64,000 nucleotides of DNA, from the NCBI RefSeq assembly GCF_001039355.2, contig NW_019774214.1, positions 521,770-585,769 of the forward strand, given 5' to 3'. The notes beneath the pieces are model-generated. The model saw only the letters and a list, made by a program, of their open reading frames with translations, was not told where the DNA came from and did no database searches. This DNA comes from Lingula anatina (Eukaryota > Brachiopoda > Lingulata > Lingulida > Lingulidae). This document shows positions 60,894-64,000 of the stretch, one piece after another. Both the position numbers and the translations under genes were made by a program. Every line of letters begins with the position of its first letter. Positions within the stretch are counted from its first letter, which is position 1.

Positions 60894-61050
60894 ATGGGCG
60901 AAAACGATACGTTGTTTTTAACCGAAAACGATGTCCTCGAGGCGAAACTGCCAACACCGAAAGTAAAGGAGCATACCAACGTTGTTTTCAAAGGATGTGG
61001 TTAGCCTGTCAGTGGCGAGTTGGGGAGAAAAGAGCAGCACTGATAGCAAG
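60894..61050 (+). pseudogene. Broken first exon of a SAP-like-domain gene or transposon ORF
   Basis: From the ATG at 60894: M-G-E-N-D-T, then E-A-K-L-P-T-P and H-T. After one frameshift near 60990 the other frame reads R-M-W-L-A-C and E-K-R-A-A-L-I-A-R, then a donor 'caag|gtaggg' at 61051. The layout (acidic start, A-x-L-P, E-x-H-T, L-K-R-W-L-x-C-R-G, K-x-x-L-I-x-R-V) resembles N-terminal SAP-like domains common in uncharacterised, often transposon-associated, marine invertebrate proteins. The local GC rise supports coding origin. If the frameshift is a sequencing error this would be an intact exon. Confidence 0.45.
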
Positions 61051-62880
61051 GTAGGGCCTACTGTGTACACGTGAACCGGCAAAGTTAATGATAATTTCAT
61101 GTTGCAAAAGCATAATTAAATCAGTTAGTTATTTTTTAAACGATATTATTTGAATAGCAGGTACATAGATCAAACTAAAAACAATAAATATTTTTGATGA
61201 CATTGAAAATCAAAACCTGCGGTGCACGATAGGTTGAGGAGGACACTGCCACAGCAAGTAATGCATGAATTTTGTTACATAACACCGTATGCTCGTGTCG
61301 TTGTTAACTCTGCGGTATTATTACTGCTCAGATTAATACCTGATATTATTTCTCAGGCTACCAAGTACAAATCAACTTATTTTGTGGCAATTGACCTCCA
61401 TGTTCCATCATGTGTGCAGGCTGTTATTATTATTATTATTATTTGTTCAAGCACATTTTGATAAAGTGGCTATGCTTTAACAAGAGAAAGTCAAAATTTA
61501 TGTTTAAAAGAGTTTAAAAGATTAAATCATCAGTAGTATGTACAATTAAAGCTATTTGATTATGCATATTTGATTTTCAATTATCTTGATTATGATATGA
61601 GGTTTCTGCCTTTTTCTCTTGTCCTCAAATCAATGTATAACTGAAGCTGTGCCACAAGTTTTCAACTGGTTGAGTCCTTACTAAGACAAGCTGCTGCGGT
61701 GTGAATCGCAATATGTACATTCAGGTTTTACGTGACAGATTTATGACAAAAGAGACCTTCACAATATACTTACTAAGGAGTTATTCTTGCGTCTATGCCT
61801 CATCAAAAGTACACAGTTACAGTGACTAGAGCATTGTCTGCAAATAGTGAGGCAGTGAAGGCTGCAAGGTGCAATTGTTTTTCAGTATTAAGAATGACAG
61901 TATCTGTTTTTTTATTTATATATTTATTTTTTATTATTCATTTTTAATGGGAAGGAGAATCATTTTGTTCTTTCTATGCCCATTCAGTTAAGGGTTGGTG
62001 GCAATATATGGTAAATCTGTCATGCCTGTATGTAGAATTTCTCTTGCTGAAATTTCTACATTTATTGAATGCATTATGAAGTTTCCTGACTGATTAATGA
62101 GGTTACTTGTAGAAATATCTTGCCTACACACATTTTGTGATATTTTTACTACTTTATACATATGATTAATATTTTATTCACATTTCATCAGTGGTGTGTG
62201 AAAGGTATTTGCATTTAAGAACTGTAATCTGTGTACCAGCAGGGTTATACTGCAGTAACATCTGTTAATATTTCTAAACATAAGCTTCATGTTTGATAAT
62301 TAATTGGTTTGAAAGAAATAAATAACCCAAATAAAATCAATTCATTTTATATTTCACATAATCTGTTTTTATTGTTTCTTCTAAGCATTTAATCATAACA
62401 TCTCCCATCATTATACTGTTATTGTGTAATAACATTGAAAGTTTCCAAGTTTTTATTAACAGGTTGATGCTAACGTATTACAAATAAATATAAGCATCAA
62501 AGCATATTTCCTTACTCAAATGTAGCAAACGTACCACTGGCATAATACCGGTAATGATACAGGTAAAGATGACAGCATTGATAACTGGGTTTACAGCATG
62601 GTTGCATGGTTAGTGTCAGATTGTTATCTGATAAAGTTTGCTACTAGTACCTAGGAACAAAAGGTCTGGCACTTGACAATCAAGTTGATAAAATCACAAA
62701 ACGCCTGTAGAAAATAGTGCATACAATGTACCTGCCCAACATTGATTTGTTCAGATTCTTGACTAAGGGGTTCGTTACTGGTGTCAAGGGCCAAGACTTG
62801 AACTTAGGGGTTTGGCATGTCACTGGACATTCCTCTCGATTTCTGCCCAAATCTAATAAAGCCTCAGTTGCTTAACTTTC
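61051..62880. other. Unassigned region
   Basis: AT-rich. A possible tiny exon 'gttgaggaggacactgccac' sits after 'cgatag' near 61232, but it is too short to call. The ORF at 61222-61461 runs into an ATT microsatellite (61426-61442). Confidence 0.35.
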
Positions 62881-62889
62881 GCCAAATTT

Positions 62890-63180
62890 CCAATATCTAC
62901 AGGTCGTGTTGTTTAATGCTTGGGGTCTCTTCTCTGGCGGCGGTTAATTGGGGACACCTGTGCGGCCTGTCAACGCACCAAGACCCACTTTTGCCAGTGC
63001 CACATTTTCCATTGCCGTAAATATCAAATTTGTGAAAAGAATGAGGAATAATGACAGTTATGAAAAATGTTTGGAAGTACCTGTCACCTTCGCCACAGTA
63101 TCCATATGGGCTGTGCTGCCCCCCCACCACAGGCGACACCTTGCGGAGCAAGCGTGCGTAATCCTTATTAGATACTGAAT
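62890..63180 (-). other. GC-richer island with an open minus-strand frame (101 codons)
   Basis: The minus-strand ORF 63202-62897 contains G-E-G-D-R-Y-F-Q and a C-terminal Cys-rich part, C-V-D-R-P-H-R-C-P. No recognised family, no clear promoter or splice partner. It may be a decayed exon or repeat; frames are open on both strands. Confidence 0.25.
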
Positions 63181-63189
63181 ATTTAAAAA

Positions 63190-63339
63190 AATACCGTAAC
63201 ACACTATTTCCCAGAGATCACAGAGATGGGAGAAAAGACTATCCCGACCCCACCTGTTCAGAGTTGGTGAAAAGGTTGGGGGGGGGGGCGGTGTGATGGA
63301 TATTAGGAATGGACGTCTATTTTTCCTAGTGTCCTACTT
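63190..63339 (+). repeat. R1 fragment interrupted by LINE
   Basis: 'gggagaaaagactatcccga', 'ccccacctgttcagagttgg', then 'tatttttcctagtgtccta' as in the R1 parts at 22260, 31740-31860 and 47880-47770 (-). It stops where LINE sequence begins at 63340. Confidence 0.65.
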
Positions 63340-63765
63340 ACTGTTCAAAAATAAAATTGTTTCCATCTTTGTAATTTATGTAGCACAAGAATGGAAACAA
63401 TTGAACATCTATTCGTAGATTGTGATCTGAAAAAAATCTCAAAAAACCTGTGGAAACAAATCGAAAACTCGTTTAAGGAAAAAAAGGAGTCAATTTTCAT
63501 ATTTCTGCATCGGATATTATTCTTGGAAACAATGATGAGAAATTGAATTTATTAATTTTCCAGAAAATATTACATTTACAGTAAATCAAGAAAATGGGGG
63601 ACATCTGTTCTTCAGGGACACCGAATGGTATCTGTATTGGAAAAATGCTGTGCTCATCAAATATCTTATTTATTAATGGAAATAATGAGCCCAGTAGTAG
63701 TTATGTGTATATGAATGTGTTTGTATGAGAGAAGTAAGCGAGGGGTAACAAAGAAGTTCAATAAA
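63340..63765 (+). pseudogene. L1-like LINE C-terminal end
   Basis: Plus strand: M-E-T-I-E-H-L-F-V-D-C-D-L, the C-terminal Zn-knuckle of L1-clade polymerases, then K-N-L-W-K-Q-I-E, followed by frameshifted remains and 'caataaaaaac' near 63760 as a likely element end. Confidence 0.75.
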
Positions 63766-64000
63766 AAACTATGAATAGTTGGTCTTGTCACTCACTGACA
63801 GTCTTAGGGAGAAATAATGTTCTCAAAACTATTATTCTCTGGAAAAATTACTCCTATATTATCTTCTTTGCCAATACCAAAGACTACCCTACGTAGACAG
63901 AATATAAAAAATGTGCTTCAAATTTCTGGAATGAAATAAAAAAATTGATAGAGTAAAGCGTAATGTCGAATGTCACAATCTTATCCAAATGGGGGGGGGG
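63766..64000 (+). pseudogene. L1/Tx1-like LINE fragment, runs off the window
   Basis: Closely parallels 26970-27190 ('actgacagtctt(a)gggagaaat', 'aaaattgatag(a/g)gtaaa', 'atcttat(c/t)caaatggggg'). It is a second 5'-truncated copy placed directly after the end of the previous LINE, and continues beyond 64000. Confidence 0.75.

Overview
The window is AT-rich metazoan nuclear DNA. Genes are split by phase-conserved GT-AG introns, simple-sequence repeats are abundant, most of the length is interspersed repeats and dead non-LTR retrotransposons, and there are draft-assembly gaps (N at 6405, 11395 and 13060-13321). No operon, rRNA or tRNA gene was seen. The landscape suggests a marine invertebrate, possibly a lophotrochozoan, but the sequence alone does not fix the taxon.

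The only convincing host genes are a small cluster of secreted proteins that each carry one short von Willebrand factor type D (VWD)-like module. Three complete models could be assembled by splicing: gene A (+, 2272-8705, 264 aa), gene B (-, 28520-30096, 235 aa) and gene C (+, 39872-44307, 245 aa). All have three coding exons with the same phases (phase 1 after the signal peptide/linker exon, phase 0 in the middle of the module). All share a G-D-V-x-Y motif at the start of the module and G-I-C-G-(D/N)-(W/Y)-D-G near the C terminus. Genes B and C are closest, down to the 5'UTR, TATA box and 3'UTR. Two partial copies exist. An apparently identical 916-bp copy of the promoter and exon 1 of gene C lies at 35407-36322, inside a LINE remnant. 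A copy of the last codons and 3' flank of gene A begins at 11677.

Layout: 1-2.2 kb repeats and TA microsatellite; 2.2-9.1 kb gene A with repeat-rich introns, including a perfect-armed hairpin at 6.4 kb; 8.6-15.6 kb two diverged tandem copies of the gene A 3' flank; 15.7-17.1 kb minisatellites and a SINE-like element; 17.1-28 kb a long repeat (here R1) with LINE remnants; 28.2-30.2 kb gene B; 30.6-33.4 kb R1; 33.9-38.1 kb a LINE plus captured exon 1 bracketed by inverted arms; 38.7-44.5 kb gene C with a LINE and a TIR element in intron 2; 46-60.8 kb R1 in both orientations, forming a large inverted repeat about 52.3-54.5 kb; 60.9 kb a broken SAP-like exon; 63.3-64 kb two LINE remnants.

The VWD-like genes alternate with R1 blocks. 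At least one LINE scar sits at the same internal position in two R1 blocks, so the region probably grew by segmental duplication, inversion and decay of a gene-plus-R1 unit rather than by independent insertions. What the secreted proteins do (extracellular matrix, shell or mucus, immune or reproductive fluid) cannot be read from the sequence.
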